From the NCBI GenBank assembly GCA_038363925.1, contig JAQQWL010000011.1, forward strand, positions 372,001-436,000: a stretch of DNA of 64,000 nt, written 5' to 3'. Numbering within the stretch: the stretch's first letter is position 1; every line of letters begins with the position of its first letter. The notes below the pieces were generated by a model, which was not told where the DNA came from, searched no databases, and was given only the letters and a program-made list of their open reading frames with translations. Positions 1 to 12,251 of this stretch are shown here, in pieces. The stretch comes from Apiospora phragmitis (lineage: Eukaryota > Ascomycota > Sordariomycetes > Amphisphaeriales > Apiosporaceae). Made by a program: the position numbers and the translations under genes.

Positions 1-1690
1 TTGCCAAGCCCAGACAGGTGAGTGATCAGCCAAGTAGAATGAATGGTCGGGGTCAACAAATTATGACGAAATAGCCCCCTTGAGACCAAAAAGGTGGTGA
101 TGATGGGCTGGGACCGGAACTTGGGTCTGAAGCACGGGATTGAAGGAGATATTTTCTGGTACTTTGGATGGTGTAACGGTCTCTTAAAGTAGTCGTGGAA
201 GGTTGTGACAGTTCTTTGTTGAGGTTTGGCGGTCTCTTTGATGGGTATTAAAGGGGATTGTGTAGAATGAGACAATGTCTTTCTTGAGATCGTAATGAAT
301 TGAGGTTAGACTGAAAGGGGAAGATAATTGTTTAGAACAATACAGCAGTGTTTATCTCCGGTGGGTGCGTGGGCGGGTGGGTAGACCCGCTTTTACCCCA
401 GATTCGAATCCGCGCAGAGATCAAACTATAATTGCACTCATCTAGGACTCTATGGGGACCATGCCCTATTCCATTTATTGGGAAATCCATAAAACTGCGC
501 AAAGAAATGACGTTGGTACAGAGGCATGTAGGTTCGAAGCTGGGTACATCTGTTAGCCCCTTTATGTTGAGTTGCATACTATGTCATTTGACGAGGACGG
601 CATGACATGCCTGAGCAGTCATGGCGTGATTGATCAGGTGCTCAGCTGAATTTGGTTAGGACAAACACCAAACAAAGGTCGAGATATTCTGAGTGCTGCA
701 GATATCAATACATAGTTAAAATGTCCAAGTCCTGTGCATAGGGGCGTGGTGAGGAGGAACCCTTCTGCTAATGTAAGCCAAAGTTACTAGGAGTACTGGT
801 GAGGTGAGGGATTCGAAAGCAGGGCCTTCTTCCAAAAGGGGATGAATGGTTCGCTGCCAACGAGCTACAATGTCGATGGCGATGAACCAATTCATACCAA
901 TCGCCGACTTGTTACTACTTATGATGATCGTAACACTGTATCAGGTCTAAGTCAACAACTGCCTTGAGGGTATACGGACCATATAGAAGCAGACTACTCA
1001 GTTGCTATACCAATGAACAGTGTTATTCCCGCACTCTCACCCGAGCCTTTGGCGCGCGTGGCAAAAGACACGACTGGAGGAAGTGGTTGCTTGGGTGAAC
1101 CACGAGCGCGTAAACCTTCTCCCCACCAAATTCGAACCAAACTTTTGGCAAGCAACGGTCTGAGGGGTCAGTACTTAAGTCTATTTACACCCAATCTTTT
1201 CAGCGAACTAGCTGATTGACGCACTGATTGTCCGACTGGAAAAGCATATGAATTATGGATATGGTAGCTCCGTACGTGGACACTCCCTTCGCTTTCTTTT
1301 TTGCAGCCTTCGAGTTCGAGCCCCGTACGAGTCTGTTTTTTTTTTCTTTTCTTCTTTCCCCCCTACTGATATCATATAAATTATAACTTTTCGTATAAAA
1401 GCACTGTCTTTAAAACCAAGTTGACCCCGGTATAATACGATAGGGCTGAAAATGCGATCACAGAAGAAGGAAAATTAAAACTGGGACGCAACAGGAAGCC
1501 AGAGTAGTCCGCCAGCATGGCTTGAGCACCTTGCCCACACCGCTTTTGTCATCTTCTGGGTGGTCCCTGGCGGGGTCATCGCCCTCTGAAGCGGTAGCGG
1601 TGGAGCTAGGCCGTCGGGTGGTCGCGGCAATGGTAGACGTGGTGGTAGCGGTGGTGGAAGGCGGGGCGTTCACGGGGGTTCTTGCAGTGG
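1..1690. other. gene-free stretch
   Basis: No open frame here looks like a protein: the longest are about 70-80 residues and have no family resemblance or splice structure. A tRNA-like B-box followed by a long T-run lies near 1305-1345 but does not fold as a tRNA (see findings). I see nothing else. Confidence 0.6.
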
Positions 1691-2500
1691 ACGGAGGAGG
1701 CAGGTTGTAGTCGAGCTGAGCTTCAAAGATGTTGAGGACGTCCGATCCGCCAGAAGGAGCAGCTCTGGATCGTGTTGAGGTCGTACTTCATGCGGGGGAC
1801 CGCATCGCGCTTGGACAGATAGGAGCGCTGCTGGGCAAGAGATGCAAGAGCCTGTTGGGGCAACGCGGCGAGTGCGACGGCCGACATGGAGATCGAACCG
1901 GCCCTCATATTCTAGGACTTGCGAAGTAGGGAAGAGAGTGTATGGGACAGAGGGAGCGAGCGTGGTGGTGAAGTGGGTTGTAAGAGCGAGGGTCATTGGC
2001 GTAGAAGTCGTCGTACACCTTTTGCATCTTGCCTTCAATGTTGTCGATAGCCTTGTTCTCGTCGATGGTCTGCTGGCGCAGGAACTCGACGCTATCCACG
2101 GCAATCCCGCCCGACAGGTACTGCTTGAACCCAGTCAGCTCGGACTTGATGTCAATGCCGGGGATGTCGTGCTTGAGGCGCTAGATCAGGTAGTACGAGT
2201 GTTCAGCGTACCGCGCTTAGCCGACCTGCTCGAGGGCTTTTTTAACGCCGTCGAAGCGGTGCATGGGGATGTGCTTGCGATTGGGCGGCGCGACGCCTCG
2301 GCAGCCGCCCCTTTTCATAGTCGATCACGTCGGCGCACTTGTAGCCGATAGTCCGCTGGTCCTCTGGGTTGAGCTGGTAGATACCCCTAGGCATAGAACA
2401 GGCACACCTTCTCGTACGAAGACCGGATGCCTTTACCGGCAACACCGGCACTTGTACAAGCTACGAGGAGGAAGATTGGAAATCTCACGATGAACGAGCA
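1690..2500 (-). pseudogene. relic of a secreted protein, family not recognised
   Basis: Minus-strand pieces read as one protein once frame breaks are allowed. They are a hydrophobic leader (RFPIFLLVACTSAGVAGKG, about 2440-2490), a stretch with NPEDQRTIGYKCADVIDYEKG-like text (about 2310-2380), then HIPMHRFDGVKKALEQVG, then GIDIKSELTGFKQYLSGG and EFLRQQTIDENKAIDNIEG (about 1990-2160). Two in-frame stops interrupt the middle part (TAA near 2215, TAG near 2180), and at least one indel separates the leader from the body. No clear start codon precedes the leader. The hydrophobic leader suggests the ancestor was secreted; I cannot name a family or function. The two stops could come from CAA and CAG, as expected from RIP-like C-to-T change. 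A possible last exon (to about 1690) is uncertain. Confidence 0.5.
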
Positions 2501-2728
2501 GTGGTAATGGATGTGTAGATGTCGGCGGTAAAGAGAAACTTGGGCTAAATGACTGTATTGAGAGAGAGTCATGGACAACTTGGACGACCAGTGGGTTGGC
2601 AGTCCTCGTTATGTATAGACTACAGTATTTCTATTAGACTAGCCCCAGAGCTTTTGGGTTGGCATCCCTGTCTGATAAGTCAGTATCCCATCACTATTAT
2701 CGCATAAGGCGGCAGCGGCATGAGACAA

Positions 2729-3672
2729 TTACAAACGTTGCCAGGGGTTGCCGGGGTCGCAGAGGGCTGTGTCTGGACCGCTCCTCTGGCATCGCCGGAG
2801 ATTGGGTACACCAATATTTCTTGGAGAGCCAGGAGTATAGTACAACGGTGAAGGATAAGCAGCCCGTTTCAGCCGCTCAAGAAACTTATGGTAAGGTGCT
2901 CCATAGTTCATGCTGGATCTTGTGGGGTCCATTGACGGGGCGAGCATCTGCATCCCTCGATGTGGTGCCATCCCCTCCGAAACCGTCCAGGCGCGTTCCG
3001 GTTCCTCGTCCGAATCCGATATCTCATAATCGAATTCATACCAGTCGGGGTGTTCAGCCAGGAGCCTTCTGCGAGAATCGCGCTCCACCTTTAGATAATT
3101 ATGCCGAGTGATTTCCTGGATTTAGACCTTTACAGCGGGCGGCGCAAGGATTCGGACGTCAAAGGGGACCGGGTCATCGCGGAAATAGAAATTCTCCATC
3201 ATGCTGGCTCCAGTCACTCCACAATTATTCGTCTCCCGATTCTTGATGGATAATAGTGACTTGCTTAAGACCGGTCATGTCCTCCCGCAGGTGGAATTGG
3301 CGTTTATAATAAAAAGACTCGGAGTCCCTGGCGTCGATAGACAGCCGCTGGATCCAAGGCGCCTCGCGTGGGTATGCGCCTAGGGCGCGCTGGACGAGCT
3401 GAACGGTATCCGCCGCGAAATTCACGTACTGGTATTGGCCCGAGTCGGGATTCTCGAAGGCTTTGGTGTAGTAGGATTGCAGGAGGAATGAACGAGCCTC
3501 GTGACAGACGCCCAGGAGAGGCGGCGGTGGGCTCGGCGTCTGAGCAGCACCAAATACTCCGTACCCATAATAACTTGCTCCAACAATGACTAGACGGGGT
3601 TCTGTAGCCATGGACCAGATGCTCAGGCGCAGCTCTAGTGGCAGCCGGTGGAAGGGGTGAAAAGTGGACATG
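2729..3672 (-). pseudogene. 2EXR-domain protein, broken
   Basis: From the ATG at 3672 the frame begins with MSTFHPFHRLPLELRLSIW, the hallmark of the fungal 2EXR domain, an F-box-like N-terminal motif of unknown biochemical role. It continues through PLLGVCHEARSFLLQ and an SIDARDSESFYYKRQFH segment to a stop at 3225. The protein plainly continues in another frame (MMENFYFRDDPVPFDVR, then after an in-frame TAA near 3125 ITRHNYLKVERDSRRRL and DWYEFDYEISDSDEEPERAW) down to a stop at 2729. One frame change near 3228 and one premature stop therefore break a gene of roughly 310 residues. The open frame extends upstream of 3672 to 4133, but that part has no protein character. 2EXR genes are numerous and often decayed in filamentous fungi, so real gene loss is believable here. 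Confidence 0.65.
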
Positions 3673-4302
3673 GTATCGTCGAACGAGGTGTGTGAAAAGG
3701 GCGATCCAGGAAAGGGAAAGATGCAAGGAGTATGTGTACAGGAGCTTGAAAACAGATGTGGTGGTCGGTATGAATTTGAACGGCTATCTCGGCCCCATTC
3801 CGTTATCTCGATTCCATTTCCGCCCAAGGTTAAAGCCCGGGACCTTTCTGCAGGACACCTGATTTGGGTGGTTACGGGACCCTGCACACCGCGGGCAGCG
3901 GGCTCGAAAGAAGCACTATCGCCTTGCCAAGACCAGCCACTTAGCGCCGAAGAGCACGAGTCCTTGTTAACCATCGACAAACAGTACTTCTCCGATAGGC
4001 ACGACCCCAAAGTCATGGTGCAGGTTGGGAAGTGACTGGGGACTGGTTCAGTCGAGATCCAAGATCTCATGCTCGCTGTAGAGGGTCTACTGATGGTGCC
4101 ATCCTCATGGAGTGGAATATGGCCCAAGACCAACAGCGCTTGGCCACCATGTGGGGTATATTGCCTTTACTCGGTACCAAGCTTTTGCCAGGTTGACTCC
4201 GGAAGCGTACGTAGGGTATAATGGCATGTTTTTACAGATTCTCGAATCGATCCTATCGTGGCACATCCCCTGCATGTACATCCCAACCTTCATCAGTTCC
4301 AG

Positions 4303-5716
4303 TCAGGTCTCCGTGTCGTCGTCGCCTGCTTCCTCCGCAGTCCCGCCAAACCCCCTTACCGCCGCCTCTTCTTCCTCCCCCTCTCCCCCTCCCACCATGG
4401 CCCGACCCCTCGTCAACCTCGCCCACGCCGCCCGGTCGATAATCCCCTGGGCCAGCATCTCGTCGTAATGGCTCTCACACTCGGTCCGGAACGCGTCCGC
4501 CGCCGCGTGGTCGCCGCGGCCCCGGTACGACTCCTCGAGCATGGTGGCCGCGTTGTCCAATAGGTACTCGGTGTGCAGCGTGCGGCCGCGCCGCGTGACG
4601 TCGTAGGCGAGGGCGGCACGTGGCCTCGGACTCGGCCGTCCGCCCTAGCGCGGCCGTGACGAGCACCTTGATCTGCAGGTACGCGACGTGGTCCGTGTCG
4701 CTGCCCGAGGCCATGTGCGACGCCTCCATGGCCAGCATGCTGTGCTCGGCCTCGTGGGGGCGCCCGGATTCCAGCAGGAACTTGCACAGGTACCGCTGCG
4801 CCAGCTGATGCCAGAAGGCGTCCGGTTGCGTCGGCGTCGGCGTCCCCTCATCCTCCTCTTCCAGCTTCTTGGTGGGCTTGGGAATCGATCGCGACGGCGC
4901 GGAGTTGGCGATCTCGGACAGCGCCGCGTACGTGCTCTCGAACGATATCATGCGCGCCGCCTGCAACGACGCGAGGATCTGGATTAGAGACGCGAGCCGG
5001 AACCGGTTGTTTCCCGGCGCGTGGATCGCTATGACGTCAAAGTGCGCGTTAACAAGCGTACTGACGGTATGTTGTGCGGCTCTCGTGTCTCGCAGGTTCT
5101 TCCAGATCCGAGTATACGGGTGCGTGGCGCCAAGCTTGATGCTGGTTAGCCCGGCAATATAGTTGAGCAGTGATTCGCCCAGCGCCGAGTCGACCCTGGA
5201 TAGCGTAGCGTAGCCCGCGATTGTCGCCAGTATTGTTTGGGGATGCTGTTCCTGGATCAATTGGCCATAATCCGCGAACAACCCATTGAGTAGTTTGAAG
5301 CCTCTGGCAGTGAATTTGCCGTTCTGGATGTCGCCTTGAGCGGTTTTGATATTTAACCACCAGGCGTTTCCTGAATCCGCGTCGAAATCATACTCGCCCT
5401 CCACGTGCCAGGCGCGGGTCCCGAAGCGAGATTCCGTATACTCAAGCATGGCCTGTATACTCTTCTCTGCCGCGCCAGCGCTTCCGGGGGAGGCTAGCCG
5501 TATGCACTGCAAGACTTGACTGCTACTGGCGCTCTGAAGCTGATGCTTTGAAGTCGCATTAGCCCTCTGTAGGCGCTGCTGAAGTCGTCGGGAACCGAGC
5601 TGGCGACCGCGTATGACTGGTAGCTTTGGCTTCTTGCTCAAGTATGCCTCGGAAGCTATTTTCTGGAGATCCTGCTTCTTGAGGTTCTTATGTAACCCCC
5701 ATGCTGAGAACCGCAT
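4303..5716 (-). pseudogene. Clr5-domain/TPR-like protein, 5' end missing and frame broken
   Basis: The frame opens directly behind a good acceptor site (TCCACAG at about 5717-5723) with RFSAWGLHKNLKK, which is the C-terminal end of the fungal Clr5 domain. In many Clr5 genes an intron sits exactly here, so the 3' half of the domain is present. I cannot find the expected first exon in the next kilobase upstream. The rest is a helical, TPR-like region (for example QIQASLQAARMISFES-type repeats and FWHQLAQRYLCKFLLESG). Near 4622 one base is gained or lost: the sense frame continues as LAYDVTRRGRTLHTEYL, then DNAATMLEESYRGRGDH, ending with an acidic tail at 4303. Clr5-domain proteins are named after a fission-yeast silencing factor, but most filamentous-fungal members are uncharacterised. 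It may be a 5'-truncated relic; the frame change alone could be a sequence error. Confidence 0.6.
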
Positions 5717-7349
5717 CTGTGGATACAGAGGTTAGTACGGATTCTTCCTGTCATTGTGAGAGCAATAGACTGTGAGAGGGTGTATACAGCGTGTTGGTCT
5801 GGCTTGTTCAGTCACGCATGCAGGGGCAGGTCAATCATCTGTACCGACCTTGAACATTCGATCTCTGTCGAACCATCAGTTTCGCGGGACCTCCAAACTG
5901 AAACGGCCATGAAGAGCTTACGTTGCGTGGAAGCCATGTTCTTCTTTCATGATGGTTGAAACCTCTTTGAGTGGTTTGTTCTCGTCCCAATAGAGTCTAG
6001 TGATTGTCTCGCGGTGTTCGCTCCAATCGGCTTCATTGGCCCAGGCCAACTTGCCCCGGTGGGCCAGCGGATCGGCAACACTCATCGACATGGCGTCGGC
6101 GTGTTCATGTAGGCAGGAAAACGGCCAAGAGTAAGGTTTGCATCGTTTGCTTGCTCCCCGCTGTGAATTCTTCAGCCCTATCCGTCAGATGCTGGGGGGG
6201 TGGGGGGGGGGATGGGGGGGACGGGTTGATAAATGTCGGAATTCATTAGCCCTTGGAAGATGGGGGCGGCGGAGTCCACCCACAACACCTTCACGAGAGC
6301 CGGCGTCAACCCAATACTGGAATGACGCTATAACCCAAGCCAAGCGAGCCAGCCCTGGTGGTTGCCATCTCCACAACACCAAGATAAGCGATGTACTTTC
6401 CTTTAGTTCCCGTACTGGATATTTGCGTAGTGCTTACAGTTCATGTACGAATGCTGTGGCAGTCTTGCCAGTATCATCGGTCCTTTTCTGCTGATTATGT
6501 AAGTCACGTCGTAACTGGGATAGTAAAATTGAAACATATCGGCACTTGCTTGGTTATGTTGTTGGACGGGCGAGGTGACAGAGAATCCAACGCCAATAGG
6601 TAGTGCAATGCCACCAAGACTAAAGTGGCTGTTGGACCATTACTGCAAAATCAAAGCCACCAATCAGTTCGTGGTTCGATAACTAAGCCCATGTCAAATC
6701 CATACCTTGGGTTGCATCCTTGGCAACTCTGACTCAGATGACAGAAAAGCTGAAGGCCGATTAAAGTAACGCTTTGAAGCGAGGACTTCGATTGTGTCAA
6801 AGATTTGAAGGAAACGATGGTGGCTGGGGAAAGGTCATTGTTTCTGGCACTTGAGTCCGATTGCGACGAAAGGATCAGATATCCTTATGATTGTCCAGAA
6901 GACACCAGAGAAACAAATGTAATAGATACCTGAGAAGCATCAAATTCTATTTTTTGGAGAAAATGGCTGCAATCAATGGCCCACCCAAATGACGCAGCTG
7001 CCTAACATATCTGCATGAGGCAGGAGGTCCTTCTTCTGGTTCTGGCAGGAGCGTTGATCCCCTGCATTAATCACCTGACCCAAACCCTTCAGCTTGTTCA
7101 TCATTGGATTCCTGATGCTCGTGGCCGGATCTTAATTGGTTGTACATAAAAGTAGATGTTTCCACGAGGAATATATTCATGTATGAAACCTGAACGCCGA
7201 GACTATCTCCCCCATGCTAACATTCCAGTGCTCAGTCAGCTCTGCTTAGGTATCTATAAATAAAACGGCCGTAATGTTCTCTGTCTCCCATCTTTGACCC
7301 AAACGGGCACAAGCCAAAAACAATAGTAAGTACATCTTCTACGAAGTAA
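5717..7349. other. gene-free stretch with a G-rich run
   Basis: No convincing coding frame on either strand. A run of guanines broken by single bases lies at about 6190-6225. The part next to 7350 should hold the 3' untranslated region of the Atg27 gene. Confidence 0.5.
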
Positions 7350-8519
7350 TTAGTCGTCCCACTCCTCATCGTACTGGTCGATGAGTCTGTTCTCGGCCTC
7401 TCGATCCCGGTTGTAACGCCCTGTCGTCGGCGAGCCGGAAACGTGATGGTAGCCCCGTCGGCTGGGCAGGAGGCGCGCGCATGACGAAGTCACAATCACG
7501 AAGAAGTCCTGTTTTAGAAGCATGTGTGTTAGTCAAAATGTAACTGGCTTGTTATACAGCAAGCCCAATGCTGGTGGGAGAGTAGCGACGTACCGAGATG
7601 TGGCTCCAAATGTTTGACCAGAGCGTGTAGTTGGGCAGCTGGCGCCATCCCCGCTGGTTGGCCACGGTGCGCTGGTACATGATACCACCTCCCAAGTAGA
7701 CCAGAACCGCGATCAGCATGATGATAGCAAAGACCGAGCCGGGGCCCACGCTGCCGGGTTGGTGAGGCACCGCGCCGGCGCAGGCGTGTTGCGAGCGCAT
7801 CTCGAAGAAGTAGGCGCACTCGTCGGGGTCGGCGCCGATGAAGGAGACCGCCGCGGTGGTGGCGGTCGGATCCCTGTCGCAGAGGAACGAGATGGTCGCC
7901 GACTTCCTGCGTTGGGGGGCGTCCGTCGCCTTGGCCGCCGCCGCGGCCGCACTGCGCACCGAACTCGTGGCCGTCGCCTCGTCGTCCGAGTAGTCCTTGT
8001 AGCTCGCGCCCTCGTGGCTGCCTCGCTTGCCGAGCGCATCTCGCTTCGAACTGCTGCCGCCGCTCTTTGCGCCGCAGGGCGAGCCGCCCGTGTACTGGAG
8101 CACCAGCTTCCGCCCCCGTGTCGTCAAGCCGCCCGACGCCGCGCCGAGGCTGTAGGTGTTGCTCCTGGACGTGTAGTACGCGCTGATGTTCTGCCACGAG
8201 TCCCGGTCGACGTCCTTCACCTCGTCGGGGGTCTCGACGGTCGGCGAGCAAACGTTCAGTGTGAAGTTGTAGCCGTAGTCCCAACCGCGGGCGTGGTAAT
8301 CCTTGTCGGGGCGCCGCCGCGCCGACGGTGCTTCGACGCACCACCGCTCGCCTTCTTGGCGATGTCGGGCCGAAGGTCGAAGAACGACCCTGCCGTCGTC
8401 GAGGCCGTGCAGGCTGTGGTGGTCGGCGTCTTCTCCGCCGGGTCGGCCGCGATGGAGGCGCCGGTCAAGGTAAAGACGAGGGCGAGGAATGCGGGCGGGA
8501 ATGAGAGTATGGACCGCAT
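7350..8519 (-). CDS. atg27: autophagy-related protein 27 (Atg27), with a frame change
   Basis: Atg27 is a single-pass membrane protein of Golgi, endosomes and pre-autophagosomal membranes that helps cycle Atg9-bearing membrane in autophagy. Exon 1 (8519-7594) starts with a signal peptide (FPPAFLALVFTLTGASIA). It has the FDLRPDI and DYHARGWDYGYNFTLNVC motifs of the lumenal mannose-6-phosphate-receptor-like domain, a Ser/Ala-rich linker, and a transmembrane helix (SVFAIIMLIAVLVYLGGGIMY). An intron (7593-7509, GTACGT...CAG) leads to exon 2 (7508-7350), which encodes the cytoplasmic tail ending QYDEEWDD. The signal-peptide part and the lumenal part lie in different frames; the shift falls in a GC-rich stretch around 8270-8340. 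The rest is well conserved, so I think a one-base sequence error is more likely than loss of the gene. The size, about 335 residues, suits the family. Confidence 0.85.
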
Positions 8520-9587
8520 CGTGGTGTTTGTTGCCTGGGGAGGGGGGGGGGGGGCCGAAGTCGATTCGGACTTGGTTGAGCACTAATAAAGATAGGCAGG
8601 CAGCCTTTCAACGTTGAGTTGCCGAAAGAATACGACAGTAGACGTAAGGACAGAAAAGAGCTGGATGAAATGAAGAGAAGTCGTCAAAGAGAAGGAATAC
8701 GTGTTAATGTGACAAACCGGAAGTCAATGCCGCAAAAACCAAGAGCTTACGAGACACGCAGTGAGCAAACCAAGCCAGAGCAGCAATGCCCCCCAATTGT
8801 CGTTGCGGTGTCCTTTCCGCCCACCTGGATTAGCGTGCTTCTGACTTCTGGAGTAAATTTAGGCACTAGGTTACAGCACAGCAGACCGTGCTCTGTTCGT
8901 TGCTGTTTGAGGGCAGGTACATGAACACATAAGCCGTGGTGGCTGGTGACGCAGCATTCGTATTGAGCCCGTCAGCTGCGCACGTGTATACTGTCTGATT
9001 GGTTTATCATCTCCATTAATATAGCTGTCTGAGCCTTGAGCCTAGCGAAAACTCCATGGGGAAGCATTTGGCAATGCATCCAATGCGAGGGCAGTACGGA
9101 GTGCCTGTGCCGTGAAATACATTCCTGACGATGAAACATGAGTTGGGGGTCATTTGGTTCGATTGACGATTGGGTTGCATAAAGGTGGTATACTGACTAT
9201 CCTGATGCACAACGTCGCTAACCTAATGTATTGGATGGACCGCTAGCAGTTGGTTAGCTCCCACCTCGCGTACTGCTTTCATTTCACGTCGTCATTGTGC
9301 CAATCAACAGCCTGGATTGGGCTGGAATAACAGGAGCTATGGCCCGCTATGGATAATGAGGTCAAGTTAGACAGAAAAATGGTGGGATCATGCCACACGG
9401 AAGCCAAGCTTGCCGGCATTGTAGCTCGACGACCGCAATTACGCAAGGGGAGAGCCAGCCCTGCAGAGGATTAAAGTGCATTGGCTTTCCTGCAACGTCA
9501 CCACTTCTTCCCTCTTTCCACAACCTAATCGTGAGACAACATCACGATAGCCTCAATCTCCATCGCCAACGACTGCTGCCTGACAAG
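8520..9587. other. divergent intergenic region between Atg27 and ERG24
   Basis: The two genes point away from each other, so this kilobase should hold both promoters. A run of 13 guanines lies just upstream of the Atg27 start (about 8539-8552). No coding frame is convincing. Confidence 0.5.
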
Positions 9588-11198
9588 ATGGCTTCCAAGG
9601 CCAAGCAGACCCAGCCAGCCCACAAGTATGAGTTTGGTGGCCCGTAAGTCGAAACTTCCTGCTGCCAGTCCTGATGCATTGCGTTGCGCAAAGAAATAGG
9701 CGACATCAGCTGACCAACGCCTGTGTGAACTCTAGAATCGGCGCTGCTGGCATTACTTTCGGCTTGCCAATACTCCTCAACCTCTTCGCCTTCGCCTGCA
9801 ACGACATCTCCGGCTGCCCCGCCCCGTCGCTGCTGAACCCGAAGTACCTGTCGATCGAAAGACTGAAGACCGAAGTGGGATGGCCCGTCGAGGGCATCTG
9901 GGGGCTCGGAAGCTGGGAGGCTACGGGTTGGACACTGGCCTACTACCTCCTGTCCCTCGTTCTGTACCGTGTCCTCCCGGCTAGCGTGGGAGACGGCACT
10001 GAATTGGCTTCCGGCGGTAAACTCAAGTACCGCATGAACTGTGAGTAGAAAACGCGCTGTCTGCACAACAATTGACCCGTGTGCGCTGACACCCTATACC
10101 CAACCAGGCTTTGCTTCGTCCATGTTCACCCTCGTGGCCTGCCTGGCCGGCGCCATCGCCCAGGGCGCCGAATTCCCCGTCTGGACCCTCATCGCCGACA
10201 ACTTCGTCCAGCTCCTCACGGCCAACATCCTCATCTCCTATGCGCTCGCCGTCTTCGTCTACGTCCGCAGCTTCTCCGTCAAGGCGGGCAACGCCGAGAA
10301 GCGCGAGCTCGCCGCCGGGGGCCGCACGGGCAACCTGATCTACGACTTCTACATCGGCCGCGAGCTGAACCCGCGCGTCACCCTGCCGCTGATCGGCGAG
10401 GTCGACATCAAGGAGTTCTGCGAGCTGCGCCCGGGCTTGCTGGGCTGGATCCTGATGAACTGCGCCTTCGTCGCCAAGCAGTACCGCAACTACGGCTACG
10501 TGACGGACAGCATCGTCTTCATCACCGTCGTCCAGGCCCTCTACGTCCTCGACGGCCAGTACATGGAGCCCGCCGTGCTGACGACCATGGACATCACCAC
10601 CGACGGCTTCGGCTTCATGCTGGCCTTTGGTGACCTCTGCTGGGTCCCCTTCATGTACTCGACCCAGACCCGGTACCTGGCCACCTACCCGCTGTCCATG
10701 GGCTGGCTCGGCACCGCGGCCGTGTCGGTGATCCTTGCGGTGGGCCTGGCCATCTTCCGCCTCAGCAACAGCCAGAAGAACATGTTCCGCACGGACCCCA
10801 ACGACTACCGCGTCTCGCACATCCGCTACATCGAGACCAAGACGGGCACGCGCCTCATGACGTCGGGCTGGTGGGGCGTCGCGCGCCACATCAACTACTT
10901 CGGCGACTGGCTGCAGTCGTGGCCCTACTCGCTGCCGACGGGCTTCTCGGGCTACGTGATCCTGAACGCGGGCTCGGCCGTGCCGGGCGCCGTCACCATG
11001 CTCGACGGGCGCGAGGTCGTCCAGGGCCCGGCCAAGTACTGGGGCATGGTCTTCACGTACTTCTACATCCTCTACTTCGCCGTCCTGCTGATCCACCGCG
11101 ACGGCCGCGACGACGAGAAGTGCGCGCGCAAGTACGGCGAGGACTGGGAGAAGTACAAGAGCATCGTCAAGTACAAGATCGTCCCTGGTGCTCACTAA
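9588..11198 (+). CDS. erg24: C-14 sterol reductase (ERG24 type)
   Basis: This enzyme reduces the C14-C15 double bond left after sterol 14-demethylation, using NADPH, in the endoplasmic reticulum as part of ergosterol synthesis. Three exons join cleanly: 9588-9643, 9736-10040 and 10108-11198, giving 483 residues, normal for the family. The first exon encodes only MASKAKQTQPAHKYEFGG. Multiple hydrophobic helices follow. The family marks GRELNPR, LLGWILMNCAFVAKQY and HINYFGDWLQSWPYSLP are present, as is the C-terminal DEKCARKYGEDWEKYK segment that closes ERG4/ERG24 proteins. The closely related Delta-24(28) reductase (ERG4) and Delta-7 reductase share the fold; the FASSMFTL and DFYIGRELNP text fits the C-14 enzyme (ERG24 in yeast, erg-3 in Neurospora). 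Every frame is intact, with strongly GC-biased third positions, unlike the decayed genes to its left. Confidence 0.93.
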
Positions 11199-12251
11199 GA
11201 AAAAAACGCGATGGGACCACATGAGTTCTGAGTAGAGATGGATGTACAGTTGTCGTTGATGCGTACGTCGCTGGACTGTAATGTATAATACTTGATATCA
11301 GGTGTTGGTTCGTTCTTGGGCGAAAGCATTGTAAACATAGGAAGCCAAGCTGGTGTGCCTTGGGCTTCGTAGTAGCTGCAGGTGGTTTTAAATAGCAACT
11401 TGTGTTGAATGACACTTCTCTACCTACCTACCGTGAATCCTCTCTCCCAATATCCCCAGTGGAGGCAGGCCTCTTGACTTGGCTTTCCTTCCCGTAGCAC
11501 CTATATGTTTTGATGAGTTAGGCCTTATTTTCCCATCCTCAACCCAGTGGGAATTTGGGCTTTTCCCCAATTCCTCAAGCGTAACAGCACAGCCGACCTC
11601 TGTCATCCACAATCCAAGTTGCCGTGAACACCTGCCACCCACCTCGTTCTCACATTTTCACCGAGTCAAGGCGACATCAAGGTCTACGGGTTGAAGCTAT
11701 TCTAAGCGTTCGATCCAATTAAATCGTCTTCTAAACATCCACAAGGTGTTAAGTCCATTTGTTTGGATGAATCGATGAACTGCCACCAAATCGGCTTCTG
11801 GTAAGTACATACACAAGTTCTTCGCCTCTGTCACTTACCCATCACACACAAACACACAATCCCTTCGTCTTTTTCTCTACACCTCCCACAACACTTTTTT
11901 CCACACAAGGTCACGGAGATCCCAACAGAATTTGGTTCAAGTTGGCCTTGCGGCGCGAACTTGTCATTTTCCTTTGGGAATTCTTGCGTTTGACACGCTG
12001 CAGGCGTTCTTCCTCTGCCGCTATTCCAATCAAATAAACATCGTGATTATTTGACTGGCTGGCCTGGCGTTTCTCATCCATAACTCTTATTTACGGGATT
12101 TCGGATACTCTAAGCTCAGTTGCCTCACCGCGCCTGCTGCCTTCTGTCTGACACTTTCTGGATTCACCTCTGCCAAGTGGGTAACAACAACACACCATTG
12201 CGCAAGTACTACCTTTACTGACGACATCTACACCAGCAACCACCTACGAAG
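11199..12251. other. intergenic region, probable promoter and leader of the next gene
   Basis: No coding frame is convincing. The last 400 bases before 12252 are pyrimidine-rich, with CACACA-type runs, as is common in fungal promoters and leaders. Confidence 0.5.

Noticed and set aside
390..415. GATTCGAATCC resembling a tRNA B-box
   Set aside because: No matching A-box or stems at tRNA distance on either strand.
740..870. Minus-strand tRNA-like text (TAGCTCGTTGGCAGCG followed by TTTCGAATCC)
   Set aside because: The T-arm and acceptor stems do not pair, so it is at best a relic.
7759..8586. 275-residue plus-strand open frame across Atg27
   Set aside because: Antisense shadow; the minus strand carries the signal peptide, lumenal motifs, membrane helix and tail of Atg27.
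10023..11222. 399-residue minus-strand open frame across ERG24
   Set aside because: It is the antisense shadow of a GC-rich coding exon; composition is Ala/Arg/Val/Asp-rich with no motif, and the plus strand is clearly ERG24.
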